Of a stretch of 34,596 bases of DNA, positions 23,356 through 31,628 are shown piece after piece. Below the pieces are notes generated by a model, which was given only the letters and a program-made list of their open reading frames with translations, searched no databases and had not been told where the DNA came from. The translations under genes were made by a program, and so were the position numbers. Source of the stretch: Flavobacteriaceae bacterium (GTDB lineage: Bacteria; Bacteroidota; Bacteroidia; Flavobacteriales; Flavobacteriaceae); NCBI GenBank assembly GCA_017858055.1, contig JAFMCA010000022.1, forward strand, positions 1 to 34,596, given 5' to 3'. Within the stretch, counting starts at the first letter, position 1. Each line of letters opens with the position of its first letter.

Positions 23356-25728
23356 ATGATTCCAAAAAAAATGTGGTGTCTACCACTATTTTTTTTCTCT
23401 TTTTATTTAATCGGTCAGAATACTTATGTGCTCAGCGGTTATGTTTCGGATGCAGAAACCAATGAAAAACTAATCGGCGTAAATGTGTTGTTCCCAGAAT
23501 TGAAACAAGGAACAACAACAAATGAATACGGTTTTTACTCCCTCAGTATTCCACCTGGAATACAACAACTTGTAATAAGCTATTTAGGATTTGAAAGTGT
23601 AACGCAAAGCATTAACTTTTCTAAAGACACTGTTTTTGAGGTTAAATTGAATCCAGCCGTTGAAATATTAGAAGAAGTTATTTTAAATGAAAATGTAGAA
23701 CGTTTGAACCTCAAAAGTCCTCAAATGAGTGTTAATTCCTTAGCAATTAGTACCATAAAGAAAATGCCTGCTGCGTTGGGTGAGGTGGATATTATTCGTT
23801 CGATTACCCTGCTCCCTGGAGTTACCAATGGTGGTGAAGGCTCGTCGGGATTTAATGTCCGCGGTGGAGCTGCAGATCAGAATTTAATTTTATTGGATGA
23901 GGCTATTATTTTTAACTCCTCTCACCTCTTTGGCTTTTTCTCTGTTTTTAATCCAGATGCTATCAAGGACATCAAACTTTACAAAGGAGGCATTCCTGCC
24001 AATTATGGCGGACGCCTGTCTTCCGTACTTAACATCTACCAAAAAGACGGAAACAGCAATGATTTTAATGCACAAGGGGGCATGGGTCTAATCTCAAGTA
24101 GATTACTACTTGAAGGGCCTATAGAAAAAGAAAAGGGTTCATTTCTCATAGGTGGAAGAAGCAGCTATGCGCATTTATTTTTACCCCTTGTTGAAAGTGT
24201 TGGAGACAACAAAGGCTATTTTTATGACCTTAACACCAAACTAAGTTATACACTAGACTCCAAAAACAACCTTTTCCTTTCTGGGTATTTTGGAAGAGAT
24301 GTCTTTGACATTGCCAATTTGTTTAACAACGCCTACGGCAATTCGGTAGCAAACTTCCGCTGGAATCATTTGTTTTCAAATCAACTGTTCTCAAACCTCT
24401 CCTTGATCTATTCCGATTACGATTACGGGCTTGACTTTAGCTTTGCAGATTTTGTTTGGAATTCAAGCATCGTCAATTTTAATTTCAAATACGACTTTAA
24501 GCATTATTTGAATGAAAAAATCAAATTGGAATACGGCCTGAACAGTATCTATTACAAATTTGATCCAGGTTTAATAGAACCCACCAAGGAAGATTCTCAA
24601 GTTCAAACCAATAAATTAACTGATAAATTTGCAGTTGAAAGTGCTCTCTATATGGGGATAAACTATCAATTTAATGCGAAAACGAGCCTTCAAGTGGGCG
24701 GTAGACTCAGTAATTTTATACGCCTTGGGCAACAATTAAATCGATACGCAGACAACAACCCCTTGAATTACAATTCTGCTTTAAAACTTTATCAAAGCGC
24801 AGATCCCATTGGCGTAGAAACCTATTCTAAAGGAACCCTACTCAAGAATTTCACCAATTTTGAACCCCGTCTGGCTTTGTCCTATCTCAATAACACGAAC
24901 CAATCGTTTAAATTTAGTTATAACAGAATGGTACAGTACCTGCATTTGATTTCGAATACCAACTCCCCCACTCCCATTGATATTTGGGCACCAAGTGGGC
25001 GTTTTATCAATCCTCAATTATTAGATCAATTTGCCTTTGGGTATTTTAAAACCCTCCCTTCAAATGGTTATAATTTGGAATTGGAAGTTTTTCAAAAATT
25101 CATTCAAAACCGATTGGACTATATCGACGGTGCAGAGCTCATTGCAAATAATGCTATTGAGCAAGTACTCTTAAGCGGTCGGGCTAAAGCCAGAGGCTTG
25201 GAACTTTTAATTCGAAAAAATGAAGGCAAATTAACCGGTTGGATTGCCTATACTTTATCCCGCTCTGAACAAAAAACCCCTGGAAGAACCCCCACAGAAA
25301 TAGGAATAAACAATGGAGAATGGTATTTCACTCCCTATGATAAAACCCATGACATTTCTATAACAACAAATTACGCATTAAATAAAAAATGGGATTTGAA
25401 TGCCAACTTCTTGTTTCAAACGGGGCAACCCATCACCTACCCCGAAGCCCAATATCGTTTTTTGGATTTTTCAATTCCCAATTTTGAAAAGAGAAACAGC
25501 AGTAGGCTACCCAGCTATCACCGTTTTGATCTTTCTGCAATCTATACCCCTGATCGAAGTCAAAAAGCGTTTTCTGGACAATGGGTTTTTAGTATTTTCA
25601 ATGTTTACAACAGAAAAAATGCAGCTTCCATTCGGTTTCAACAAAATAGTGATACCGGTCAAAACGAAGCCATCCGCTTGTCCATTTTTGGAATAATCCC
25701 CTCCGTAACCTATAATTTTAAATTTTAA
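23356..25728 (+). CDS. TonB-dependent receptor with carboxypeptidase-like N-terminal domain
   Basis: Outer-membrane active transporter of 790 residues from ATG 23356; an in-frame TTG at 23350 is less likely. The signal peptide ends FYLIGQN. The N-terminal CarboxypepD_reg-like domain (about 25-110: LSGYVSDAETNEKLIGVNV, then TTNEYGFYSLSIPPG) is typical of Bacteroidota receptors. The plug (about 120-240) has GFNVRGGAADQNLILLDEA and YKGGIPANYGGRLSSVLNI. The barrel ends with SIFGIIPSVTYNFKF. The DUF4249 lipoprotein gene overlaps it by 1 nt, a pairing seen widely in Bacteroidota and analogous to SusC/SusD. The substrate is unknown. Confidence 0.94.
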   Translation: MIPKKMWCLPLFFFSFYLIGQNTYVLSGYVSDAETNEKLIGVNVLFPELKQGTTTNEYGFYSLSIPPGIQQLVISYLGFESVTQSINFSKDTVFEVKLNPAVEILEEVILNENVERLNLKSPQMSVNSLAISTIKKMPAALGEVDIIRSITLLPGVTNGGEGSSGFNVRGGAADQNLILLDEAIIFNSSHLFGFFSVFNPDAIKDIKLYKGGIPANYGGRLSSVLNIYQKDGNSNDFNAQGGMGLISSRLLLEGPIEKEKGSFLIGGRSSYAHLFLPLVESVGDNKGYFYDLNTKLSYTLDSKNNLFLSGYFGRDVFDIANLFNNAYGNSVANFRWNHLFSNQLFSNLSLIYSDYDYGLDFSFADFVWNSSIVNFNFKYDFKHYLNEKIKLEYGLNSIYYKFDPGLIEPTKEDSQVQTNKLTDKFAVESALYMGINYQFNAKTSLQVGGRLSNFIRLGQQLNRYADNNPLNYNSALKLYQSADPIGVETYSKGTLLKNFTNFEPRLALSYLNNTNQSFKFSYNRMVQYLHLISNTNSPTPIDIWAPSGRFINPQLLDQFAFGYFKTLPSNGYNLELEVFQKFIQNRLDYIDGAELIANNAIEQVLLSGRAKARGLELLIRKNEGKLTGWIAYTLSRSEQKTPGRTPTEIGINNGEWYFTPYDKTHDISITTNYALNKKWDLNANFLFQTGQPITYPEAQYRFLDFSIPNFEKRNSSRLPSYHRFDLSAIYTPDRSQKAFSGQWVFSIFNVYNRKNAASIRFQQNSDTGQNEAIRLSIFGIIPSVTYNFKF

Positions 25729-26549
25729 TGAAAACTATTTGGCTTTACTTAATGCTACTGATTGGATTGCTGTTCAGCTCTTGTGAGGATGTCGTTGAGA
25801 TAGACCTTAATTATACTAACGAACGCTTGGTTATTGAAGGGCAGCTCAATTGGATTAAAGAAACCAAAAAAACAGAACAACTCATAACGTTGTCCAAAAC
25901 CACTCCCTATTATGAAAACATAAGAATACCGGCATCGGGAGCTGAGGTTTTCATTAAAGACGAGCAAAACAACACGTATTCATTTAAAGAAAAAGAAAAT
26001 ACAGGGATTTATTATCCTTTAGATTCCCTTCCCTTTTTACCCAATGAAAAATTTATTCTTGAAATTGAGTTTGAAAATCAAAAATATCGTGGGGAAGAAG
26101 TCTCCTATCCAGTGGCCCCCATTTTTGAAATCAAACAAGATAGCATCCTTATTTTTGGGACTACAGCTACTCAAATAGAAGCTTACAGCCAAGACCCTGA
26201 GGAGGAAGTTAATTATACGTATTTTGAATTCAGCAGTGCAAGATTGGAAAACACCGAATACAATGTATATCGGGATGATTTTTCAAATGGTTCCCAATAT
26301 TATGGAGTGTTGTTAGACCGAGATTTTGAAAAAGGGGATCAAGTACGCATACGTCAATACAGTATTTCTAAAACTGCCTACCAATATTGGTTTTTGCTTC
26401 TCCTACAAAACACGCAACAAGGTGGTCCTTTTCAAACAACTCCCGCAAATTTAAACAGTAATGTGGTGAATCTAACAAAACCTGAAAACTCCCCTTTAGG
26501 ATATTTTCGAGTCTCTGAAGTTTCAGAAGTGTTTTATACAATCAAGTAA
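25728..26549 (+). CDS. DUF4249 lipoprotein paired with the TonB receptor
   Basis: Cell-surface lipoprotein of 273 residues; the signal ends LLFSSC (Cys 19), followed by EDVVEIDL, the family's usual start. The next part (LVIEGQLNWIKE, TLSKTTPYYENIRIPASGAEVFI) is a beta-sandwich-like segment, and the C-terminus has NLTKPENSPLGYFRVSEVS. It is translationally coupled to the upstream receptor (TAATG). Likely role: the substrate-capturing partner of the receptor. DUF4249 function is known only by association. Confidence 0.9.
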   Translation: MKTIWLYLMLLIGLLFSSCEDVVEIDLNYTNERLVIEGQLNWIKETKKTEQLITLSKTTPYYENIRIPASGAEVFIKDEQNNTYSFKEKENTGIYYPLDSLPFLPNEKFILEIEFENQKYRGEEVSYPVAPIFEIKQDSILIFGTTATQIEAYSQDPEEEVNYTYFEFSSARLENTEYNVYRDDFSNGSQYYGVLLDRDFEKGDQVRIRQYSISKTAYQYWFLLLLQNTQQGGPFQTTPANLNSNVVNLTKPENSPLGYFRVSEVSEVFYTIK

Positions 26550-26550
26550 T

Positions 26551-27141
26551 TCAAAAAGCATAAGAAAACCCAAGACTTAATAGGGGTGCTCTTTCATCAA
26601 TCACTCCAATGTTGACATTTTTATCTGAAAGGATTTGGGCTTCATTATCCGTAATGCCACGTTCTATTCGCGCTTCCAGTCCAAGTTTGCCTAAATGAAC
26701 TCTGGCTCCAAAATGGAGCCCTAAAGTAGATTCCCCTTGTACTGATTCTACAGTAAAGGAATCGGTATTTTCACTCAAATCATATCGATAGGTAGGACCC
26801 GCAAATGCACTAATCAAGGGCAATAATTTAAATCCAACGGAAACGGGTGCTTCAATTCTAGTTTTTCCTACGCTTAGGGCATCATAAGACGTTTCAAATT
26901 TTGAAAAATGCAATTCAGGTCGCAGATACAACATTGCGATCTTCAACTGACCATAGAGTCCAAGATTAAAACCATTGACTGCATTTTTAGCTTGGTCAAT
27001 ACTGGTCAATTCACTAGTGAGCTTCGTCAGGTTTCCCGAGGAACTTAAATTGATTCCCCCTACAATTCCATACTCAAAACCTTGACTTTGAATCGAGCTG
27101 ATTGCAAAGGATACAAAAAGAAGAAAGTAAATTTTTTTCAT
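26551..27141 (-). CDS. Outer-membrane beta-barrel (porin-family) protein
   Basis: 196 residues with a signal peptide ending SSIQSQ. The sequence has repeated amphipathic strands (FEYGIVGGINLSSSG, VNGFNLGLYGQLKIAMLYLRPELHFSK, VGFKLLPLISAFAGPTYRYDL, GLHFGARVHLGKLGLEARIERGI) and ends LLSLGFSYAF, consistent with an eight-stranded PorT/OMP_b-brl_2-type barrel. Function unknown. It converges on the DUF4249 gene with a 1-nt gap. It has a possible promoter 58 nt upstream. Confidence 0.85.
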   Translation of the reverse strand: MKKIYFLLFVSFAISSIQSQGFEYGIVGGINLSSSGNLTKLTSELTSIDQAKNAVNGFNLGLYGQLKIAMLYLRPELHFSKFETSYDALSVGKTRIEAPVSVGFKLLPLISAFAGPTYRYDLSENTDSFTVESVQGESTLGLHFGARVHLGKLGLEARIERGITDNEAQILSDKNVNIGVIDERAPLLSLGFSYAF

Positions 27142-27198
27142 GTTGCTGTATAAATTTGAGGCTAGTTTTATTCCAACCGATTGAAATTTAATATTTGT

Positions 27199-27206
27199 TA
27201 AAAGTA
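27199..27206 (-). promoter_or_regulatory. -7-like box TACTTTTA for the beta-barrel gene
   Basis: TACTTTTA on the minus strand, about 58 nt before the ATG at 27141; one base off TAnnTTTG. A TTTG is present upstream but at a non-standard 23-nt spacing. Confidence 0.35.
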
Positions 27207-27262
27207 ATTGAAATTATACAAATAATACCCAAACATTACACCCTCTGTATAGGGAGGAAGGA

Positions 27263-29503
27263 TTACCCAAGAAAGGGTTGCTTGTAGAACCGTTTGCCTT
27301 GCGCTTGGTACAGTGCATTGGCAAGAGCTCCAAAAGTTGGCGGATAGGTTGGCTCTCCCAGTCCAGTAGGGTCAAGATCATTTTTTACAAAATGAACCTC
27401 AATTGCATCTGGTGCTTCCTCCATTCGAATCATTCGATACGTATCAAAATTATTTTTATCTGGTTTTCCTTGATCAAATTTAAGTTCCCCATAGAGGGCA
27501 GTCCCTATGGCGTCAACCACTCCCCCTTCTGCCATATTTTTCGCACTGTCAGGATTAATTACTATTCCGCAATCAATAGCGCAAACTACTTTTTTAACAC
27601 GAGGATTTCCAGCTTCCATTTCAAGTTCCAAAACCTGCGCTACATAGGTATTATGACAAAAATATGCGGAAACACCCCGATGTCTAGATTGAGCTCCATG
27701 ACTCCAATTTGATTTCTCTCTAACGAGTTCTAAAACTCCTGCATAACGTTTTGGATCATAGTCATTCCCTTTCCCTACGGGCTGCTTTTGTGCGTTTTGA
27801 AGTAATTCTAAACGGAAAGCAATAGGGTCTTTCCCTGCTGTTTCTGCAACCTCATCCAAAAAAGATTGTTCTGCACTTGCCATAAAATTAGACCGAGGAG
27901 CTCGAAAAGATCCTACCGTAATATTAGAATCTATCGTCCAGTCTTCTGCAAGATAATTGGGTACAGCTCCAGCTGGAAATCGATTTTCTGATATGGGGCT
28001 TTCGGGTATTCCCCCTGCATTGACATGAAATGCAATTAATTGACCGTTAGCGTCCAAACCAGCTTTGTATTTGATTTGGTAGGAAGGGCGGTATATCCCG
28101 TAGGTCATATCATCTTCTCTGGAATAGATCAATTTTACGGGGGCTTCCATTTTTTGTGAAATGAGAGCAGCTTCTACCAACCAATGGGCGTATGATCTTC
28201 TCCCATAACCTCCCCCGAGTCTAGACATTTTTATTTCAATATTTTCAAGAGGAATCCCTAAACGTTCCGACAGAGTTTGTTCTGTAAATTCAGGTTTTTG
28301 AAGAGGACCAATAAGTTCAGCTTTATCGCCTCTTACGTCCGCAAAAAAGTTCATGGGCTCCATACAGTTGTGAGCTAAAAAGGGGGCTGTATATGTGCGC
28401 TCAATAATTTTTGCAGCAGATCCAAAGGCAGCTTCTGGATTGCCATCTTTTCTTCTAATCTGAGCAGGGTGTTTTGCTCTGGCTTCCATAAGTCGATAAT
28501 GATCTGAAGTGCTTTCCAATCCCGCTGGTGTATGTTGTTCCCATTTCGAGCCGAAACGATCTCTTGTTTCTGTAGTGCTCTCTATGGGTACAGAATGAAT
28601 TTGGACTTCTTTTTTTGCCTGCATGACTTGCCAAGTGGTTTCTCCTACGATAACGGCAACTTCATTGTAAGTTCGAGTATCAAAAAACTTTTTTTCAAAA
28701 TCATCATTAAAGACTTTTATCTTAAACACATCCCGTATGCCTGGCATAGATTTAGCACGATTCATATCAATTGATTCCAGTTTTAAACCAAAAGCAGGTG
28801 GATGAATGAGCATTGCAGTTAGCATTCCCTCCCGATGAGTATCGATTCCAAAAAGAGGTTTTCCAGTAACTATGTTGTTTATTTCAACGTTCTTTTGAGA
28901 CACGCCAATTAGGGTAAAGTCTTTTATCTTTTTTAATTCAACCTTTTCAGGTACGCTACGCTTTGCAGCAAGTGAAGCCAAATCGCCATAACCTATAGTT
29001 TTGCCGCTTTTTTCATGCACTACTAGACCACTTTTAGTTGTCAACTCAGCCAATTCAACATTCCAGAGAGCTGCAGCAGCTTCTTTAAGCATCGCTTTGG
29101 CACTAGCACCTGCCATTCGTAGACCTTGCCATCCACGACGTATGCCTTGACTTCCTCCAATAAATTGAAAACTAAATGCAGCTGTATCCAAGGGTGCTTG
29201 TTCCACAATTACATTTTTCCAATCTATATCCAACTCATCCGCTACAATCATGGGCATGGATGTTTTTACGTTTTGACCCCCTTCGGGATTAGGAGACAAG
29301 ATTGTAACCCTTCCATTTTCACCTATTTTTAAATAGCTATTTATTTCAAACCACTCCTTAGGTAAATTTTTAGTTTCTAATGGATTCCCCTGGGTAAGAT
29401 CACAAGAATTTAAAAAACCAAACCCGAGAACAAGACCGCCACTTGCCAAACTGCTGTTTTGAATGAAAGCCCTTCTACCTATGCTTGTTTTGAATGAAGT
29501 CAT
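27263..29503 (-). CDS. Molybdopterin-binding oxidoreductase large subunit (IorB/xanthine dehydrogenase type)
   Basis: Periplasmic molybdenum hydroxylase subunit, 746 residues. A twin-arginine signal (SIGRRAFIQ, R10-R11) points to folded, cofactor-loaded export; LNSC after the hydrophobic stretch could be a lipobox. NPEGGQNVKTSMPMI and the two aldehyde oxidase/xanthine dehydrogenase-type domains follow, with LGGGYGRRSYAHWLVEAA, SFRAPRSNFMASAEQSFLDE, and GLGEP near the C-terminus (catalytic Glu). The layout matches isoquinoline-1-oxidoreductase beta subunits, which need a [2Fe-2S] partner; no such gene lies beside it on either side. Substrate unknown. Confidence 0.92.
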   Translation of the reverse strand: MTSFKTSIGRRAFIQNSSLASGGLVLGFGFLNSCDLTQGNPLETKNLPKEWFEINSYLKIGENGRVTILSPNPEGGQNVKTSMPMIVADELDIDWKNVIVEQAPLDTAAFSFQFIGGSQGIRRGWQGLRMAGASAKAMLKEAAAALWNVELAELTTKSGLVVHEKSGKTIGYGDLASLAAKRSVPEKVELKKIKDFTLIGVSQKNVEINNIVTGKPLFGIDTHREGMLTAMLIHPPAFGLKLESIDMNRAKSMPGIRDVFKIKVFNDDFEKKFFDTRTYNEVAVIVGETTWQVMQAKKEVQIHSVPIESTTETRDRFGSKWEQHTPAGLESTSDHYRLMEARAKHPAQIRRKDGNPEAAFGSAAKIIERTYTAPFLAHNCMEPMNFFADVRGDKAELIGPLQKPEFTEQTLSERLGIPLENIEIKMSRLGGGYGRRSYAHWLVEAALISQKMEAPVKLIYSREDDMTYGIYRPSYQIKYKAGLDANGQLIAFHVNAGGIPESPISENRFPAGAVPNYLAEDWTIDSNITVGSFRAPRSNFMASAEQSFLDEVAETAGKDPIAFRLELLQNAQKQPVGKGNDYDPKRYAGVLELVREKSNWSHGAQSRHRGVSAYFCHNTYVAQVLELEMEAGNPRVKKVVCAIDCGIVINPDSAKNMAEGGVVDAIGTALYGELKFDQGKPDKNNFDTYRMIRMEEAPDAIEVHFVKNDLDPTGLGEPTYPPTFGALANALYQAQGKRFYKQPFLG

Positions 29504-29689
29504 TTTCTGAAAAATATATGTTCGATCTAATTTACAACATAAAATAGGTTAGACAAAAGCTGGGTTTAAATAGTATAGCCTCAATAAATTACTGTCAAAA
29601 AATAATCAATTCAAGAAAGCGATCCCTGATCACAAATTGAGTAAACACTCGAGAGTATTCTATTTTTTTTTGAGATATATTTTTTATTT

Positions 29690-29704
29690 AATAGTATTAC
29701 TATT
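29690..29704 (+). promoter_or_regulatory. Perfect 7-1-7 palindrome upstream of the export operon
   Basis: AATAGTA-T-TACTATT, a perfect inverted repeat of 7-nt arms around one base. It abuts, and shares one base with, the -7 box at 29704-29711, a natural repressor position. The regulator is unknown. Confidence 0.5.
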
Positions 29705-29711
29705 ATATTTG
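29704..29711 (+). promoter_or_regulatory. -7 box TATATTTG for the export operon
   Basis: Perfect TAnnTTTG, 36 nt before the small ORF's ATG at 29740. No TTTG at the usual -33 spacing, which may mean an activator is needed. Confidence 0.5.
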
Positions 29712-29739
29712 CGCTTAAATAAATTAAAAAAAGATTGTA

Positions 29740-29868
29740 ATGCTTTTAATACCGTTTGCTGCCTGTTTTTATTTTTTTATAAAATACTCTAAAAACCAGT
29801 ATCCAGTTTCATTAAACCTCCATTCCACTGAAAAGATAAAAACAAATAAAAAGTTTACGCCTGCTTAA
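29740..29868 (+). CDS. Possible 42-residue peptide at the head of the export operon
   Basis: ATG 29740 to TAA 29868, preceded by an A-rich stretch with AAAG. Residues 2-14 are hydrophobic (LLIPFAACFYFFI); the rest is polar and Lys-rich and ends KFTPA. There is no double-glycine leader motif and I recognise no family. It lies directly after the -7 box, with the ABC gene 90 nt downstream, so it may be a leader peptide, a small membrane protein or an exported peptide. It may also be a chance ORF in AT-rich DNA. Confidence 0.35.
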   Translation: MLLIPFAACFYFFIKYSKNQYPVSLNLHSTEKIKTNKKFTPA

Positions 29869-29958
29869 AAAAATATCCAAATGCTTTCATAACGTTTTCA
29901 TCTTAAACAAAACCATAATTCATACAATTCAAGTCTTTCAATTCTGTTAATTCCTTTT

Positions 29959-31623
29959 ATGAATACTTCAACATCTAAAACTTGGTCCAGATTTTTTAAT
30001 CTCCTCTCGTTAGAAAAAAGAGATATCTTTCAAATATTCAACTACGCTATTTTTACAGGAGCTTTGGCATTATCTCTTCCATTGGGGATCCAAGCCATTG
30101 TGAATCTTATTCAAGGGGCTCAAATATCGAGCTCTTGGATCATTTTGGTCATATTAGTTACTTTGGGGGTGAGTTTCACTGGAACGCTTCAGTTAATGCA
30201 ACTACGAATTATAGAAACACTTCAGCAGCGTGTGTTTACTCGTGCCAGTTTTGAGTTAAGTTATCGATTTCCAAAACTCAAAATGAATGCATTACGCAAC
30301 ATCTATCCCCCAGAACTTGCCAATCGTTTTTTTGATACCCTAAGCATTCAAAAAGGATTTGCAAAAATCCTTATTGATGTTCCAACAGCTTTAATACAAA
30401 TTGTCTTTGCTCTCATTCTTTTGTCTTTTTACCATCCGTTCTTTATCTTCTTCGGTCTGGGTCTGATATTATTGATGATTTTTTTATTTCAATATACCGT
30501 AAATCGAGGTCTGAATACTTCACTGGAAGAGTCGAAACACAAGTACCGTGTTGCCCATTGGATTCAAGAGATTGCTCGTTCAATCGTTAGTTTTAAGCTT
30601 TCTTCTACTTCGGATTTAAGCATGAAAAAAACCGATCAGTACGTTTCAAAATATCTGAATGCACGAGAAGCCCATTTTAGAGTAATCAAATTACAATACA
30701 TCAAATTAATTGGATTTAAAGTAGCAATTACCTCCGGTCTTTTAATTATTGGAGGCATCCTGGTTCTGAATCAACAAATGAATATTGGGCAGTTTGTGGC
30801 TGCAGAAATAATTATACTCTTGGTTATTGCTTCAGTAGAAAAATTAATCGTAAATCTTGAAACCTTATACGATATGTTGACCTCAATTGAAAAATTAGGC
30901 CAATTGGTTGATTTAGAAATCGAAAATCAAGAAGGTAAAATGTTGAATGAAAACGATCCCTTTATATTAGAACTAAAGGATATTGAATATGCAGTGCCCG
31001 ATTTAGAAAAACCCATTTTATCAGAAATTAATTTAAAGATACAACCCAAAGAAAAGATTTTAGTGCAAGGAGGCTCAGGTTCGGGGAAATCAAGTTTACT
31101 CCGTATACTCTCTGGCATTATTGAACCAACTAGAGGTACTGTTTTTGTCGGTCAGCACAACCTTAAAGCTTTACAATTACAAAGTTATCGCTCTACATTG
31201 GGCCTTTCTTTGTCAGATGAAGTCCTTTTCGAGGGTACAATTAGGGAAAATATAACGCTTGATGATGAAAACATTACAGAGACCACCATTCAACATCTCA
31301 TGGATGTTTTACATTTAGATAATTTTATTAAAACCTTGCCTCTTGGTCTTGAAACGATTATTCATCCTGAGGGTAAAATAATTTCCCAATCCACAAGTAA
31401 AAAACTTATTCTTGCACGAGCAATTTTACGCAAACCCCAAGGACTAATCTTGGAAGACCCTTTGGATGTCTATACTCCAGACGAATCAAAAAAAATTATT
31501 AATTATCTCTGTCTTGACAAGCATCCATGGTCAATGATTGTTGTAAGCAATAATGATTTTTGGGAAGAAAAATGTGATAAAATTATTCAATTAAACAAAG
31601 GAAAAATTAACGTTTTAAAGTAA
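29959..31623 (+). CDS. ABC exporter (type I secretion-like) with degenerate nucleotide-binding domain
   Basis: Membrane-ATPase subunit of a tripartite exporter, 554 residues: six-helix membrane domain (about 20-310) and nucleotide-binding domain (about 335-554). There is no N-terminal C39 peptidase. Walker A is intact (GGSGSGKS, 371-378). The other motifs are altered: the Q-loop Gln aligns with S419 (LGLSLSDEVLF); the LSGGQ signature is ISQST (475-479); Walker B plus catalytic Glu is LILED (496-500), so Asp-Glu is swapped to Glu-Asp; the H-switch His is N531. The frame is unbroken and the fold sequence is otherwise normal, so this is not a pseudogene. Genes for an HlyD-type adaptor and a TolC-type channel follow. 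Confidence 0.9.
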   Translation: MNTSTSKTWSRFFNLLSLEKRDIFQIFNYAIFTGALALSLPLGIQAIVNLIQGAQISSSWIILVILVTLGVSFTGTLQLMQLRIIETLQQRVFTRASFELSYRFPKLKMNALRNIYPPELANRFFDTLSIQKGFAKILIDVPTALIQIVFALILLSFYHPFFIFFGLGLILLMIFLFQYTVNRGLNTSLEESKHKYRVAHWIQEIARSIVSFKLSSTSDLSMKKTDQYVSKYLNAREAHFRVIKLQYIKLIGFKVAITSGLLIIGGILVLNQQMNIGQFVAAEIIILLVIASVEKLIVNLETLYDMLTSIEKLGQLVDLEIENQEGKMLNENDPFILELKDIEYAVPDLEKPILSEINLKIQPKEKILVQGGSGSGKSSLLRILSGIIEPTRGTVFVGQHNLKALQLQSYRSTLGLSLSDEVLFEGTIRENITLDDENITETTIQHLMDVLHLDNFIKTLPLGLETIIHPEGKIISQSTSKKLILARAILRKPQGLILEDPLDVYTPDESKKIINYLCLDKHPWSMIVVSNNDFWEEKCDKIIQLNKGKINVLK

Positions 31624-31628
31624 CTGCA

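Larger units (their letters stand above)
29504..29958. other. Long intergenic region between the oxidoreductase and the export operon
   Basis: 455 nt, very AT-rich, divergent between the oxidoreductase (minus) and the ABC exporter (plus). It holds a perfect 15-nt palindrome, a -7 box and a 42-codon ORF, listed separately. The first 180 nt show nothing else I can name. The 90 nt between the small ORF and the ABC start have no clear promoter or hairpin. Confidence 0.7.

Noticed and set aside
27278-27712. 144-codon plus-strand open frame inside the oxidoreductase gene
   Set aside because: Antisense to a clear conserved protein, no family features; it is a shadow frame.
29959-31623. ABC subunit as a pseudogene
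   Set aside because: Frame is intact, Walker A is preserved, spacing with HlyD is tight; changes are substitutions at motifs, not decay.
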